Source of the DNA: Actinomycetes bacterium
GTDB taxonomy: Bacteria; Actinomycetota; Acidimicrobiia; Acidimicrobiales; RAAP-2
Length of the DNA: 64,000 bases
Direction: 5' to 3'
NCBI GenBank assembly: GCA_021831035.1
Contig: JAKBNL010000005.1
Location: 1 to 64,000, forward strand
A program made the translations under genes and the position numbers. The notes beneath the pieces were generated by a model. The model saw only the letters and a program-made list of their open reading frames with translations, had not been told where the DNA came from and did no database searches. Position 1 is the first letter of the stretch; every line of letters starts with the position of its first letter. Below, in pieces: positions 9,106 to 17,188 of this stretch.

Positions 9106-10010
9106 GCCGCGTCGTCGTCGCCCTCGGGGGCAACGCCCTGCTCCAGCGCGACGAGCGCCCGGGCGCCCAGGTGCAGTACCACCACGTCGAGGGGGCGGCC
9201 GCCCCGCTCGCGGCGATCGCCGCCCAGCACGACCTCGTCGTGACCCACGGGAACGGCCCCCAGGTGGGCCTGCTCGCCCTCGAGAGCGCGGCCGACCCGG
9301 ACCTCGAGGCGCCCTACCCCTTCGACACCCTCGGCGCCGAGACCCAGGGCATGATCGGCTACTGGCTCGCCCAGGCGCTGCGTAACGCGAGCGGCGGGCG
9401 CGAGGTCGTCGCCCTCGTCACCCAGACGGTGGTCGACCCGGCCGACCCGGCCTTCGCCCACCCGACGAAGTTCGTCGGCCGGCCCTACGACGAGGCCGAG
9501 GCCCGCGCGCTGGCGGCCGCCCGGGGCTGGGTGGTGCGACCCGACGGGACCCGGTGGCGGCGCGTGGTGGCCTCGCCCGAGCCCCTCGAGCTGGTCGAGG
9601 TCGCGGTCTTGGAGCGGCTGGTCGTCGCGGGGGTGGTGCCGGTATGCGCCGGCGGGGGTGGGGTGCCGGTCGTGCGCGAGGGGGGACGGCTGCGCGGGGT
9701 CGAGGCCGTCGTCGACAAGGACCTGGCCTCGGCGCTCGTCGCGCGGGTCCTCGGGGCCCAGACCCTGGTCATGGCGACCGACGTCGCCCACGTCGAGCTC
9801 GACTACGCCACGCCTCGCGCCCGGCCCCTCGAGCGGGTCACCCCGGGCGAGCTCGCGGCGATGACCTTCGCCCCGGGCTCGATGGGCCCCAAGGTCGAAG
9901 CGGCCCGGCGCTTCGTGGCCGCGACCGGGGGGCGGGCGGCCATCGGCGCCCTCGCCGAGCTCGAGGCCCTCGTCGCCGGCTCGGCCGGTACCCAGGTCGT
10001 CCCCGACTAG
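9102..10010 (+). CDS. arcC: Carbamate kinase
   Basis: This 302-residue member of the amino-acid-kinase fold makes ATP from carbamoyl phosphate. VVVALGGNALLQ at the N-terminus and THGNGPQVGLL around residue 47 are the phosphate-binding loops; FAPGSMGPKVEAA near the C-terminus is the family's conserved lysine-containing loop. GTG at 9102 overlaps the arcB stop (GTGA). It completes arcDABC. Its TAG stop forms the first half of a possible -10 box for the next gene. Confidence 0.95.
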   Translation: MSRVVVALGGNALLQRDERPGAQVQYHHVEGAAAPLAAIAAQHDLVVTHGNGPQVGLLALESAADPDLEAPYPFDTLGAETQGMIGYWLAQALRNASGGREVVALVTQTVVDPADPAFAHPTKFVGRPYDEAEARALAAARGWVVRPDGTRWRRVVASPEPLELVEVAVLERLVVAGVVPVCAGGGGVPVVREGGRLRGVEAVVDKDLASALVARVLGAQTLVMATDVAHVELDYATPRARPLERVTPGELAAMTFAPGSMGPKVEAARRFVAATGGRAAIGALAELEALVAGSAGTQVVPD

Positions 10011-10013
10011 GTT
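10008..10013 (+). promoter_or_regulatory. -10 box TAGGTT for the small zinc-finger gene
   Basis: TAGGTT ends seven bases before the GTG at 10021, with no ribosome binding site between, so the transcript would be leaderless. Its first three bases are the arcC stop codon, so chance cannot be excluded. Confidence 0.4.
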
Positions 10014-10020
10014 CGTCGGC

Positions 10021-10209
10021 GTGTCCGACGCCGACCTGCCCTCGCTGGTCTCGATCGAGGCGACCCTCGACGGGGTCGAACGGGCGCTCGAGCGGCTGCG
10101 CGAGGGTGTCTACCGGCGCTGCGCCGAGTGCGGCGGCCCGCTCGAGGCGGCCGACCTCGAGCGCGACCCCCTCGTGGTGACCTGTGGCGCGCACCGGGCG
10201 CGGGACTGA
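10021..10209 (+). CDS. Small TraR/DksA-like zinc-finger protein
   Basis: The 62-residue protein has a short helical N-terminal half (ATLDGVERALERLREG) and a C-terminal metal site C34-x2-C37-x17-C55-x2-H58. That arrangement is like the TraR/DksA C4 finger with the last cysteine replaced by histidine. Such small proteins may touch RNA polymerase, but it lacks the long coiled coil of DksA, so that role is speculative. GTG at 10021 lies ten bases after arcC and has its own possible promoter. It converges with sodN, leaving one base between the genes. Confidence 0.6.
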   Translation: MSDADLPSLVSIEATLDGVERALERLREGVYRRCAECGGPLEAADLERDPLVVTCGAHRARD

Positions 10210-10210
10210 G

Positions 10211-10627
10211 CTACTTCTTGGTCGCCCAGAAGATCTCGGCGATCGCGTCGATCTCGTCGAGCAGTCGGTCGGCCACCACGACGTCGTTGGTCTTCTTCGC
10301 CTCGCCCGCGGTCTTGGTGGCCATCCAGAAGAGGTCGTGGAGGTTCGGGAAGGCCTTCAGGTGGTCGACCTTGAAGTAGTCGGTCCACAGGACCCAGAGG
10401 TGGTGCTTGACCAGCTCGCAGCGCTCCTCCTTGATGAGGGTGGCGCGCACCTTGAAGTCGGGGTCGTCGGAGGCGTTGGCCTTCTCCATGATCGCCTTCA
10501 CGGACTGGGCCTCGATGCGGGCCTGGGCCGGGTCGTAGACGCCGCAGGGCAGGTCGCAGTGGGCCGAGACCACGAGCGGACGGGTCGAGCGGTCGAGCCA
10601 GTCGTTGACACGAGAGAGGAGGGTCAT
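10211..10627 (-). CDS. sodN: Nickel superoxide dismutase
   Basis: The protein has the complete nickel hook HCDLPCGVYDPAQARIEAQS. Cleavage between A22 and H23 of the 138-residue precursor would free His1, whose amino group, imidazole and Cys2/Cys6 bind nickel. The mature 116-residue four-helix bundle is of normal length. It converts superoxide to peroxide and oxygen. ATG at 10627 is chosen because it gives a family-typical propeptide; AAAGG lies seven bases upstream, and a longer frame to 10720 would include the promoter. The maturation protease gene sodX is divergent, 80 bases away. Confidence 0.96.
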   Translation of the reverse strand: MTLLSRVNDWLDRSTRPLVVSAHCDLPCGVYDPAQARIEAQSVKAIMEKANASDDPDFKVRATLIKEERCELVKHHLWVLWTDYFKVDHLKAFPNLHDLFWMATKTAGEAKKTNDVVVADRLLDEIDAIAEIFWATKK

Positions 10628-10673
10628 CGGGCTGCCTTTCGGTCGGCGCCTCAGTGGCGCGCTGTCACCGCTC

Positions 10674-10679
10674 AGGTTA
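10674..10679 (-). promoter_or_regulatory. -10 box TAACCT for sodN
   Basis: TAACCT on the minus strand would start transcription about 40 bases before the sodN ATG, leaving a leader with an AAAGG ribosome binding site. It is back-to-back with the sodX -10 box at 10694, so the pair could share a nickel-responsive (Nur-like) control site, though none is recognisable. Confidence 0.4.
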
Positions 10680-10693
10680 GCGACGCACCGCGA

Positions 10694-10699
10694 TAGCGT
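10694..10699 (+). promoter_or_regulatory. -10 box TAGCGT for sodX
   Basis: TAGCGT ends eight bases before the sodX GTG; no ribosome binding site fits between, so the message is probably leaderless. Confidence 0.5.
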
Positions 10700-10707
10700 C
10701 GCGGGCC

Positions 10708-11049
10708 GTGGGACGGGCATGGGAGCGGGTGGTCCGGCGCCTCGTGGTCGAGGGCGCGTCGATGGCGCCCACCTACCAGCCCGGCGAGCGCCTGACCGCC
10801 CTGCGGCCGTGGCGCCGAGTCCGCGTGGGCGACGTCGTGGTGGTGCGCGACCCCCGCGACGCCGGGCGGTGGCTGCTGAAGCGCTGCGTCGCCCGGTCGG
10901 CCCGGCGCATCGAGGTACGCGGCGACAACGAGGCCGCCTCGACGGATTCGCGCGACTTCGGGCCGCTCGACGTCGCCGCCGTGGCCTACGTCGTGCCGCG
11001 GCCCCGACCCGCCCCCGTGGCGATGCGGACCGCCCCCCACGAGGGATAA
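10708..11049 (+). CDS. sodX: Nickel-type SOD maturation protease (S26 signal-peptidase family)
   Basis: The 113-residue protein is a compact S26/LexA-fold peptidase. Its nucleophile is in EGASMAPTYQPGE (Ser18) and the general base lysine in WLLKRCVA (Lys58), followed by RGDNEAASTDSRDFG, the standard S26 box. There is no membrane anchor, fitting a cytoplasmic role in removing the SodN propeptide to expose the nickel-binding histidine. The pairing with sodN, divergent across an 80-base promoter region, confirms the assignment. GTG at 10708 is the start; it follows a -10 box without a ribosome binding site. Confidence 0.92.
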   Translation: MGRAWERVVRRLVVEGASMAPTYQPGERLTALRPWRRVRVGDVVVVRDPRDAGRWLLKRCVARSARRIEVRGDNEAASTDSRDFGPLDVAAVAYVVPRPRPAPVAMRTAPHEG

Positions 11050-11078
11050 CCCCTAAATCAGACCGGCGAAGTCGCCAT

Positions 11079-11084
11079 TAGGAT
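11079..11084 (+). promoter_or_regulatory. -10 box TAGGAT for mshA
   Basis: TAGGAT is followed by six C-rich bases and the GTG at 11091. No stop codon contributes to the box and no purine-rich site is present: a clean leaderless start. Confidence 0.6.
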
Positions 11085-11090
11085 GCCCCC

Positions 11091-12308
11091 GTGACGCGCC
11101 TGACCGTGCTCTCGTACCACACCTCGCCGCTCGCCCAGCCGGGCACCGGCGACGGCGGCGGCATGAACGTCTACGTCCGCGAGCTCGCGAGCGCCCTGGC
11201 CCGTCTCGGCCACGAGGTGGACGTCTACACCCGCCGCGACGCCTCGGGCCAGCGCGACCACGTGGTGGTCGAGCCGGGGTTGCGGGTCCACCACGTCACG
11301 GCCGGCCCGGCCGGTCCCCTCGAGCGCGCGGCGCTGGCCGCCCACGTGGGCGAGTTCGCCGACGGCGTCGCGGCCGCCCTGCGCTGCACCGGGGTGCCCG
11401 ACGCCATCCACGCCAACTACTGGCTGAGCGGGCTGGTGGGCCACCGGCTCAAGCACGAGCTCGGCGTGCCGCTGGTGGCGACGTTCCACACCCTCGAGCG
11501 CGTCACCGCGGGGGCGATGGAGGTGGCCTCGACCGAGCGCGCCGACGCCGAGGCGGCGATGATCGCCTGCGCCGACGCGGTGCTCGCCAACTGCGAGGTG
11601 GAGGCCGACCAGATCGTGGACCTCTACCACGCCGACCCGGCGCGCGTGCACGTGGTCCCCCTCGGGGTCGAGCACGCCTTCTTCGCCCCGGGGGACCGGG
11701 GCCAGGCCCGACGCGCGCTCGGACTCGACGACCGGCGGGCCTGGCTCCTCTACGCGGGGCGGCTCCAGGAGCTCAAGGGAACCGACCTCGCGCTCGAGAC
11801 GCTCGTCGAGCTCGTGCGCCGCGGCCGAGACGCCGCCCTGGCGATCGTCGGCGGGCCCTCGGGACCGGGCGGGCGCGCCACCCTCGAGCGGCTCCACGAC
11901 CGCGTCGTCGAGGCCGGGGTCATCGACCGGGTGCGCTTCGTGGCGCCCCAGGCCCACCACCTCCTCTCGACCTGGATGCGCGCGGCCGACGTGACGCTGG
12001 TGCCCTCGCGCGCCGAGAGCTTCGGGCTGGTGGCCCTGGAGTCCTCGGCCTGTGGGACCCCGGTGGTGGCGAGCGCGGTGGGCGGGCTCACGACCCTCAT
12101 CGACCACGGCGCCACCGGCTACCTGCTCGACGAGCGCGACCCGGCCCGCTGGGCCGACGTCGTCGAGCGCTGCGTCGACGTCGAGCGCACGACGGCGCTG
12201 TCGAACGCGGCGGTGCTGCGCGCGCGCGCCTACACCTGGCGTCGGGCCGCGACGACGCTCGCGGAGCTGGTCGGGGGCCTCGCCGTCGGGGACCTCGTCT
12301 CGTGCTAG
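11091..12308 (+). CDS. mshA: D-inositol-3-phosphate glycosyltransferase (mycothiol synthesis)
   Basis: The 405-residue GT4/GT-B enzyme opens with SYHTSPLAQPGTGDGGGMNVY, the hallmark MshA N-terminus whose glycine loop binds UDP-GlcNAc. It continues with LYAGRLQELKG and PSRAESFGLVALESSACGTPVV (the E-x7-E nucleotide-sugar motif). It transfers GlcNAc to inositol 3-phosphate, the first step of mycothiol synthesis. A YbjN-domain gene follows directly, the same neighbour as in mycobacteria (Rv0486-Rv0487), which supports mshA over other GT4 enzymes. GTG at 11091 follows a leaderless-type -10 box. Confidence 0.88.
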   Translation: MTRLTVLSYHTSPLAQPGTGDGGGMNVYVRELASALARLGHEVDVYTRRDASGQRDHVVVEPGLRVHHVTAGPAGPLERAALAAHVGEFADGVAAALRCTGVPDAIHANYWLSGLVGHRLKHELGVPLVATFHTLERVTAGAMEVASTERADAEAAMIACADAVLANCEVEADQIVDLYHADPARVHVVPLGVEHAFFAPGDRGQARRALGLDDRRAWLLYAGRLQELKGTDLALETLVELVRRGRDAALAIVGGPSGPGGRATLERLHDRVVEAGVIDRVRFVAPQAHHLLSTWMRAADVTLVPSRAESFGLVALESSACGTPVVASAVGGLTTLIDHGATGYLLDERDPARWADVVERCVDVERTTALSNAAVLRARAYTWRRAATTLAELVGGLAVGDLVSC

Positions 12309-12794
12309 GTGACCCGCGCCCCGCTCGCCGGTGAGGACGCGCCGCGGCGTCTCGACGCGACGATCGCGCGCTGGGCGCGCGAGTGGCCGGGGACCCTGCT
12401 CGGGGTGGAGCACCGTGACGAGCCCGACGGGGCCGGTCACTACCACTGGCTGATCCGCCTGCGCGGCGCCGAGCGCGACGTCGTCACGCTCTGGCTCTCG
12501 CTGCGCCAGCGCACCGTGCACCTGGAGTGCGAGCTGGCCCCCGCCCCGGGCGAGCGGCTCGAGGAGGTCTACCGCTTCTGCCTGGTGCGCAACCGCGCCC
12601 TACGCGAGGTACACCTCGCCCTCGGACCCGAGGACGGGCTCTACCTGGTGGCCGAGGTGCCGGCCGGCGAGGTGACGCTCGAGCGCCTCGACGAGCTCGT
12701 CGGGGCGACGGTCGCCGCGGTCGAGGAGCTCTACCCGACCGTGATGGCCCTCGGCCACGGCACCTGGTTTCGCCGTCGCTCGCCGCGGCCCTAG
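12309..12794 (+). CDS. YbjN-domain protein downstream of mshA
   Basis: At 161 residues this single-domain protein matches the actinobacterial YbjN family next to mshA, with HYHWLIRLRG, VTLWLSLRQRTVHLECEL, YRFCLVRNRAL and the YLVAEVPAGEV strand near residue 114. The fold resembles type III secretion chaperones, and its role is unknown. The GTG start at 12309 immediately follows the mshA TAG, so the two are one translational unit. Its own TAG stop begins the possible -10 box of proC. Confidence 0.75.
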   Translation: MTRAPLAGEDAPRRLDATIARWAREWPGTLLGVEHRDEPDGAGHYHWLIRLRGAERDVVTLWLSLRQRTVHLECELAPAPGERLEEVYRFCLVRNRALREVHLALGPEDGLYLVAEVPAGEVTLERLDELVGATVAAVEELYPTVMALGHGTWFRRRSPRP

Positions 12795-12797
12795 CCT
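12792..12797 (+). promoter_or_regulatory. -10 box TAGCCT for proC
   Basis: Six bases separate TAGCCT from the GTG at 12804. The first three bases are the stop codon of the YbjN gene, so this could be chance, but no ribosome binding site offers an alternative. Confidence 0.4.
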
Positions 12798-12803
12798 GAG
12801 GCC

Positions 12804-13610
12804 GTGGCCTACCGACTGGTCGTCCTGGGTGCGGGCAAGATGGGTTCGGCGCTGGCCGAGGGCCTGCTCGAGGCGCGCTGGTGCGCGCCCGGGGAGCTGG
12901 CCCTCGTCGCGCGCAGCGTCGAGACCCGCGGGGCGCTCGCCGAGCGCTTCGGTGGCGTCGACGTGCTGGCCGGGGTGGAGGAGGCCGTCGTCGACGCCGA
13001 CACGGGAGTCGTGCTGGCCGTGAAGCCGGACTACGCCGAGTCCGTGGCGCGCGTCGTGGGCGCGACGGGGGTCACGCGCGTGCTCTCGGTCGTCGCCGGG
13101 CTCTCGAGCGCGCGCCTCGAGGCGGCCCTCGGACGGCCCGTCGCGGTGGTGCGCGCAATGCCGAACACCCCGGTCCTCGTGCGCCGGGGGGCCACGGCCA
13201 TCGCCGGCGGGGCGCATGTGACCGCGGCCGACCTCGACTGGGCCGAGTCGGTGATGGGGGCCGTGGGCACGGTGGTGCGGGTCGCCGAGCGTCACCTCGA
13301 CGCGGTGACCGGCCTGTCGGGCCCCATGCCCGCCTACCTCTACCTGGTCGTCGAGGCCCTCGTCGAGGCCGGGGTCCACCAGGGCCTCGAGCGCGCGGTG
13401 GCGACCCGCCTGGTCGTCGACTCCTTCGCCGGGGCCGGGGCCCTCCTGCAGGCGACCGGCGAGACGCCCGAGGCCCTGCGGGCCCAGGTCACCTCGCCCG
13501 GGGGCACGACGGCCGCCGGGCTCCGGGTGCTCGAGAGCCGGGCGGTGCGCTCGGCCTTCTTAGAGGCGGTGGCCTCGGCGGCCGAGCGCAGTCGCCAGAT
13601 GGGGCGCTGA
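12804..13610 (+). CDS. proC: Pyrroline-5-carboxylate reductase
   Basis: The product, 268 residues, has an N-terminal Rossmann domain with GAGKMGSAL (NADPH), then VKPDYAE, VVRAMPNTPVLVRRGATA, and a C-terminal helical dimer domain with GLSGPMPAYLYLVVEAL and QVTSPGGTTAAGL. These are all standard ProC signatures. It reduces pyrroline-5-carboxylate to proline. GTG at 12804 places the glycine loop ten residues in, as usual. proC next to rex and hem genes is a common actinobacterial arrangement without a clear functional link. Confidence 0.93.
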   Translation: MAYRLVVLGAGKMGSALAEGLLEARWCAPGELALVARSVETRGALAERFGGVDVLAGVEEAVVDADTGVVLAVKPDYAESVARVVGATGVTRVLSVVAGLSSARLEAALGRPVAVVRAMPNTPVLVRRGATAIAGGAHVTAADLDWAESVMGAVGTVVRVAERHLDAVTGLSGPMPAYLYLVVEALVEAGVHQGLERAVATRLVVDSFAGAGALLQATGETPEALRAQVTSPGGTTAAGLRVLESRAVRSAFLEAVASAAERSRQMGR

Positions 13611-13620
13611 GCCGCTGCAC

Positions 13621-13626
13621 TAGCGT
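13621..13626 (+). promoter_or_regulatory. -10 box TAGCGT for rex
   Basis: TAGCGT, six bases, then GTG at 13633. It lies in the 22-base gap after proC and is independent of any stop codon. No Rex-type TTGTGA dyad is visible around it. Confidence 0.55.
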
Positions 13627-13632
13627 TGGCCC

Positions 13633-14325
13633 GTGGCGACCCGCGTGCGCTCCAGGCGCCTGTCGGAGCCGACGATCTCGCGTCTGCCGGTCTACCAGCG
13701 CATCGCCGAGGGCTTCGTGCGCCGAGGCGAGACGCGCATCGACTCGCGCCAGATCGGTGAGCTCGCGGGCGTGACCCCGACGACGGTGCGCCGGGATCTC
13801 TCGGGGCTGGGCTCGTTCGGCACCCGCGGCTCGGGCTACGAGGTCGCGGTGCTCATCGAGCGCATCGCCGACGCGCTCGGCCACGACCAGAGCTACGACG
13901 TGATCGTGGTCGGGGTCGGCAACCTCGGCCGGGCGCTCGTGAACTCCTCGAACTTCCTCATCCGCGGCGCGCGCCTCAGCGCCCTCTACGACGTCGACCC
14001 GGCCGTCGTCGGCCAGTCGGTGGCCGGCCACGTGGTGCGGCCCCTCGACGCCCTGGTCGGTCCGGCGACCCTCGGGGTGATCTGCACCCCGGCCGGCTCG
14101 GCCCAGGACGTAGCCGACCGGCTGGTGGGGGCCGGAGTGCGGGCGATCCTGAACTTCGCGCCCCAGGTGGTCTCGGTCCCGCTCGGGGTGGCGGTCCACT
14201 ACGTCGACCTCTCCATCGAGCTGCAGATCCTCATGTACCACGTCCTGCACGGGACCGGGCCGCTCGCCGGGGGCGTCCTGCACTCCGTCGGCCTCTCCGG
14301 CGGCTCGCCGCGGCGCGGCTCGTAG
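13633..14325 (+). CDS. rex: Redox-sensing transcriptional repressor Rex
   Basis: The 230-residue protein has an N-terminal winged helix (RLPVYQRIAEGF, DSRQIGELAGVTPTTVRRDLSGLG) and a C-terminal Rossmann domain with VGVGNLGRAL, which binds NADH/NAD. A swapped C-terminal helix with NFAPQV and ELQILMYHVLHG completes the family pattern. Rex represses respiratory genes until the NADH/NAD ratio rises. Location immediately before hemA matches Streptomyces and relatives. I found no obvious Rex operator before rex, nuoA or arcD, so its targets here are unknown. Its TAG stop overlaps the hemA -10 box. Confidence 0.93.
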   Translation: MATRVRSRRLSEPTISRLPVYQRIAEGFVRRGETRIDSRQIGELAGVTPTTVRRDLSGLGSFGTRGSGYEVAVLIERIADALGHDQSYDVIVVGVGNLGRALVNSSNFLIRGARLSALYDVDPAVVGQSVAGHVVRPLDALVGPATLGVICTPAGSAQDVADRLVGAGVRAILNFAPQVVSVPLGVAVHYVDLSIELQILMYHVLHGTGPLAGGVLHSVGLSGGSPRRGS

Positions 14326-14328
14326 CAT
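14323..14328 (+). promoter_or_regulatory. -10 box TAGCAT before hemA
   Basis: TAGCAT includes the rex stop codon. Transcription would start near 14335, giving a short leader that contains GGAGGG (14341-14346) before the GTG at 14350, so this start is leadered, unlike most others here. Confidence 0.35.
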
Positions 14329-14349
14329 GGTCGAAGAGCCGGAGGGACC

Positions 14350-15609
14350 GTGGCACTGATCTCAGTGGGAATCGATCACGAGCACGCGCCGCTCGAGCTC
14401 CTCGAACGGGTCACCGTCGCCGAGGGGGACTGGCCCAAGGTGCTGCGGACCTTGGCGTCGCACCGCAACGTGCACGAGGCCGTCTTCGTCTCGACCTGCC
14501 TGCGCACCGAGGTCGTCGCCGTCGTCGACCGCTTCCACGACGCCATCGACGAGACGACCCGGGTCCTGTCCGAGGCCAGCGGGGTCGAGGTCGCCGCCTT
14601 CACCGACCGGCTGAGCGTGGCCTTCGAGCACGACGTCGTGACCCACCTGTTCGAGGTCGCGGCCGGCCTGCGCTCGGTGGTGCCCGGCGAGTTCGAGATC
14701 CTGGGCCAGCTGCGCCGGGCCCTCGAGCTCGCCGTCGAGGAGCAGAGTGCCGGGCCCGTCGTGGGCGAGCTGTTCACCCGGGCGATCGCGGCCGGCCGGC
14801 GGGTGCGCGCCGAGACGGGGATCGCCCGGGGCACCACGAGCTTCGCCCACGCCGCCGCCGCCGCCGGCCTCGAGGAGCTCGGCGGCGACCTGGCCGGGTC
14901 CCGGGCGGTGGTGGTCGGCGCCGGCCAGATGGGCGCCGGGGTCGCCCGGGCGCTGCTCGGCGCCCGGCCCGGGCCCGAACGCCTGACCCTGGTGAATCGC
15001 ACGCCCGAGCGCGCCGCGGCGCTGGCCGCCGACCTCGACGACGACCGGGTCGAGGTCGAACGGCTCGAGCGGCTCGACGCGGCCCTCGAGGGCGCCCGCC
15101 TGGTCGTGGTCGCGGTCGAGACCGCGACGCCCCTCGTCCAGCGCACCCACCTCGGCGGGCGCCCGGGGGTGGTCGTGGTCGACCTCGGACTGCCGCGGGC
15201 GGTCGACCCCTCGGTCGACGGCCTCTCGGGCGTGGTGCGCATCGACATCTCGCACCTGCGCGAGCGCGTCGACCGGGCCCTCGGGGACCGGCGCGAGGCG
15301 ATCGACGCCGCCCGGGCGATCGTGGCCAGCGAGGCGGCCCGGTTCCTCGACGACCAGCGCGCCCGGGGGGCCGCGGTCATCGTGCGCGAGCTGCGCGAGC
15401 ACTTCGACGACGTGGTGGCCGCCGAGCTGGAGCGACGCGGTCACGATCTGGCCGCCCTCGACGAGGCCGGGCGCGACCTCGTCGCCTCGGTGGTGCGCTC
15501 GGTCGTGGCGAAGATCGCCCACCGGCCCACCGTCGCGCTCAAGGAGTCCGCCGGGACCGACCAGGGGACGCGCCTGGGCGAGGCGGTGCGCGCGCTGTTC
15601 GACCTATGA
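14350..15609 (+). CDS. hemA: Glutamyl-tRNA reductase
   Basis: The product of 419 residues reduces Glu-tRNA to glutamate-1-semialdehyde, the first step of C5 tetrapyrrole synthesis. The catalytic cysteine is Cys50 in FVSTCLRTEVVA (commonly STCNRTE; Asn is Leu here). The NADPH domain carries VVGAGQMGAGVARAL, and the C-terminal dimer helix ends the protein. GTG at 14350 is preceded by GGAGGG four bases upstream. The stop overlaps hemC by ATGA. It heads a tight hemA-hemC-hemD-hemB-hemL run. Confidence 0.95.
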   Translation: MALISVGIDHEHAPLELLERVTVAEGDWPKVLRTLASHRNVHEAVFVSTCLRTEVVAVVDRFHDAIDETTRVLSEASGVEVAAFTDRLSVAFEHDVVTHLFEVAAGLRSVVPGEFEILGQLRRALELAVEEQSAGPVVGELFTRAIAAGRRVRAETGIARGTTSFAHAAAAAGLEELGGDLAGSRAVVVGAGQMGAGVARALLGARPGPERLTLVNRTPERAAALAADLDDDRVEVERLERLDAALEGARLVVVAVETATPLVQRTHLGGRPGVVVVDLGLPRAVDPSVDGLSGVVRIDISHLRERVDRALGDRREAIDAARAIVASEAARFLDDQRARGAAVIVRELREHFDDVVAAELERRGHDLAALDEAGRDLVASVVRSVVAKIAHRPTVALKESAGTDQGTRLGEAVRALFDL

Positions 15610-16499
15610 GCCTGCGCCTGGCCACGCGGCGCTCGCCGCTGGCCCTGGCCCAGGCCGACGCCGTCGCCCGCCGCCTCCGGGCGCACGGCGTCGAGTGCGC
15701 GATCGTGGAGGTGGTGACGGGGGGCGACCGCGACGTCACGAGCGCGCTGTCGGCCCTGGGCGGCCGAGGCGTCTTCGCGCTCGAGGTCCAGCGGGCGGTG
15801 CTCGAGGGCCGCGCCGACGTCGCGGTCCACAGCGCGAAGGACCTCCCCAGCGCGTCGCCCGAGGGGCTGGTGCTCGCGAGTGTGCCCGAGCGGCGCGACC
15901 CCGTCGACGTCCTGGTCGGACGGACCCTGGCCGGCCTCGGCCCGGGCGCGACCGTGGCCACCGGCTCACCGCGACGACGGGCCCTCTTGCTCGAGCGCCG
16001 TCCGGACCTGCGCGTGGTGGGCCTGCGCGGCAACATGGCCACTCGTCTGGCGGCGGCGGGACGCGACGGCGTCGACGCGGTGGTGGCGGCCGCAGCCGCC
16101 CTCGAGCGCTTGGGGGTGGGCCCCGAGGTGCTCGAACGCCTCGACCCGACCTGGTTCGTGCCCCAAGTGGGCCAGGGCGCCCTCGCCCTGGAGGCGCGCG
16201 AGGACGACCACGACACGCGCGAGACCCTCGCCCTCATCGACGATCGCGCGGCCCACCGGGCGCTCCTGGCCGAGCGGTCCTTCCTGGCCGAGCTCGGCGC
16301 GGGCTGCGCCGTGCCGGTCGGGGCGCACGCGACGGCCGACGCCGACGTCCTCGAGATCGCCGGGGTGATGCTCGACGTCGACGGCGCGCGCAGCGCGCGC
16401 GCGAACCGGCGCGGGTCCGACCCGATCGCGCTCGGCCGCGACCTGGCACGTCACCTGCGCGACGACCTCGGCGGCGGGACGTTCACGGCGGTGCGCTAG
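15606..16499 (+). CDS. hemC: Hydroxymethylbilane synthase (porphobilinogen deaminase)
   Basis: The 297-residue enzyme polymerises four porphobilinogens. LATRRSPLALAQ opens it, DVAVHSAKDLP holds the catalytic aspartate, GSPRRRALLL and LRGNMATRL bind substrate carboxylates, and ELGAGCAVPVG carries Cys234, the dipyrromethane cofactor attachment site. Start ATG overlaps the hemA stop. The TAG stop shares its last base with the hemD GTG. Confidence 0.95.
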   Translation: MSLRLATRRSPLALAQADAVARRLRAHGVECAIVEVVTGGDRDVTSALSALGGRGVFALEVQRAVLEGRADVAVHSAKDLPSASPEGLVLASVPERRDPVDVLVGRTLAGLGPGATVATGSPRRRALLLERRPDLRVVGLRGNMATRLAAAGRDGVDAVVAAAAALERLGVGPEVLERLDPTWFVPQVGQGALALEAREDDHDTRETLALIDDRAAHRALLAERSFLAELGAGCAVPVGAHATADADVLEIAGVMLDVDGARSARANRRGSDPIALGRDLARHLRDDLGGGTFTAVR

Positions 16500-17179
16500 T
16501 GCGCGCGGTGCTCACGCGCGAGGGGGGGCGCAACGACGCGGTCCGCTCGTGGTTGCCCGCCGGGTGGTCGGTCACCGAGGTCCCGGCCACCACCACCCGC
16601 TACGCCCAGCCCGCGGCCGTGGCCGCCGCTGCGGCGGCGGGCGGACCCTACCGCTGGGTCGTGGTGACGAGCGCGCGGACCGCGCGCTACGCCGCGCTCG
16701 CCCCGGGCGCGCGCGTCGCGGCGGTGGGCCCGGCGACGGCGCGCGCGCTCGAGGACCGCGGGATGGACTGCGCGGTGGTCGGTGACGCCGGCGCCCTCGC
16801 CCTGGCCGGGGCGATCGACGAGGGGCCGGTCCTGGTGCTGGCGGCTCGGGGCGGCCGGCGCGAGCTCGTCGAGGCGCTGGACGCACGCGGGCTGGCCCGG
16901 ACGGTCGTCGAGTGCTACGAGACGGTCCCGGTCGCGCTCGGCGCGCGCGAGCGGGCGCGGCTCGCGGTGGCCGACGTGGTCGTGGTCGGGGCGCCCTCGG
17001 CCTGGTCGGTCGTGGCGGACTCGGTGGCGCCCGACGCCTGGGTCGTGGTGCCCGGCGAGACGACCCGGTCCGTCGTCGCCGCCGATCACGACCGGGTCGT
17101 GGTGGCCTGGGGCCCGGGGGCGAGCGCGGCGCTCGCGCGCCTCGCGCCGCGCCGGGGACCCGGGGGAGGGGCCCAATAG
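16499..17179 (+). CDS. hemD: Uroporphyrinogen-III synthase
   Basis: HemD sequences are poorly conserved; this 226-residue frame is assigned from position between hemC and hemB plus the expected pattern: VLTREGG at the N-terminus, VVVTSARTARY, VAAVGPATARALEDRG, VECYETVPV, and VVVGAPSAWSVV near the C-terminus. It cyclises and inverts ring D of hydroxymethylbilane. GTG at 16499 overlaps the hemC stop by one base. In many actinobacteria HemD is fused to a methyltransferase or response-regulator domain; here it stands alone. Confidence 0.85.
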   Translation: MRAVLTREGGRNDAVRSWLPAGWSVTEVPATTTRYAQPAAVAAAAAAGGPYRWVVVTSARTARYAALAPGARVAAVGPATARALEDRGMDCAVVGDAGALALAGAIDEGPVLVLAARGGRRELVEALDARGLARTVVECYETVPVALGARERARLAVADVVVVGAPSAWSVVADSVAPDAWVVVPGETTRSVVAADHDRVVVAWGPGASAALARLAPRRGPGGGAQ

Positions 17180-17182
17180 GCT
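17177..17182 (+). promoter_or_regulatory. -10 box TAGGCT for hemB
   Basis: TAGGCT, then GGCCCC, then the GTG at 17189. The first three bases are the hemD stop codon. If active it gives hemB-hemL a second, leaderless start inside the hem cluster. Confidence 0.4.
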
Positions 17183-17188
17183 GGCCCC

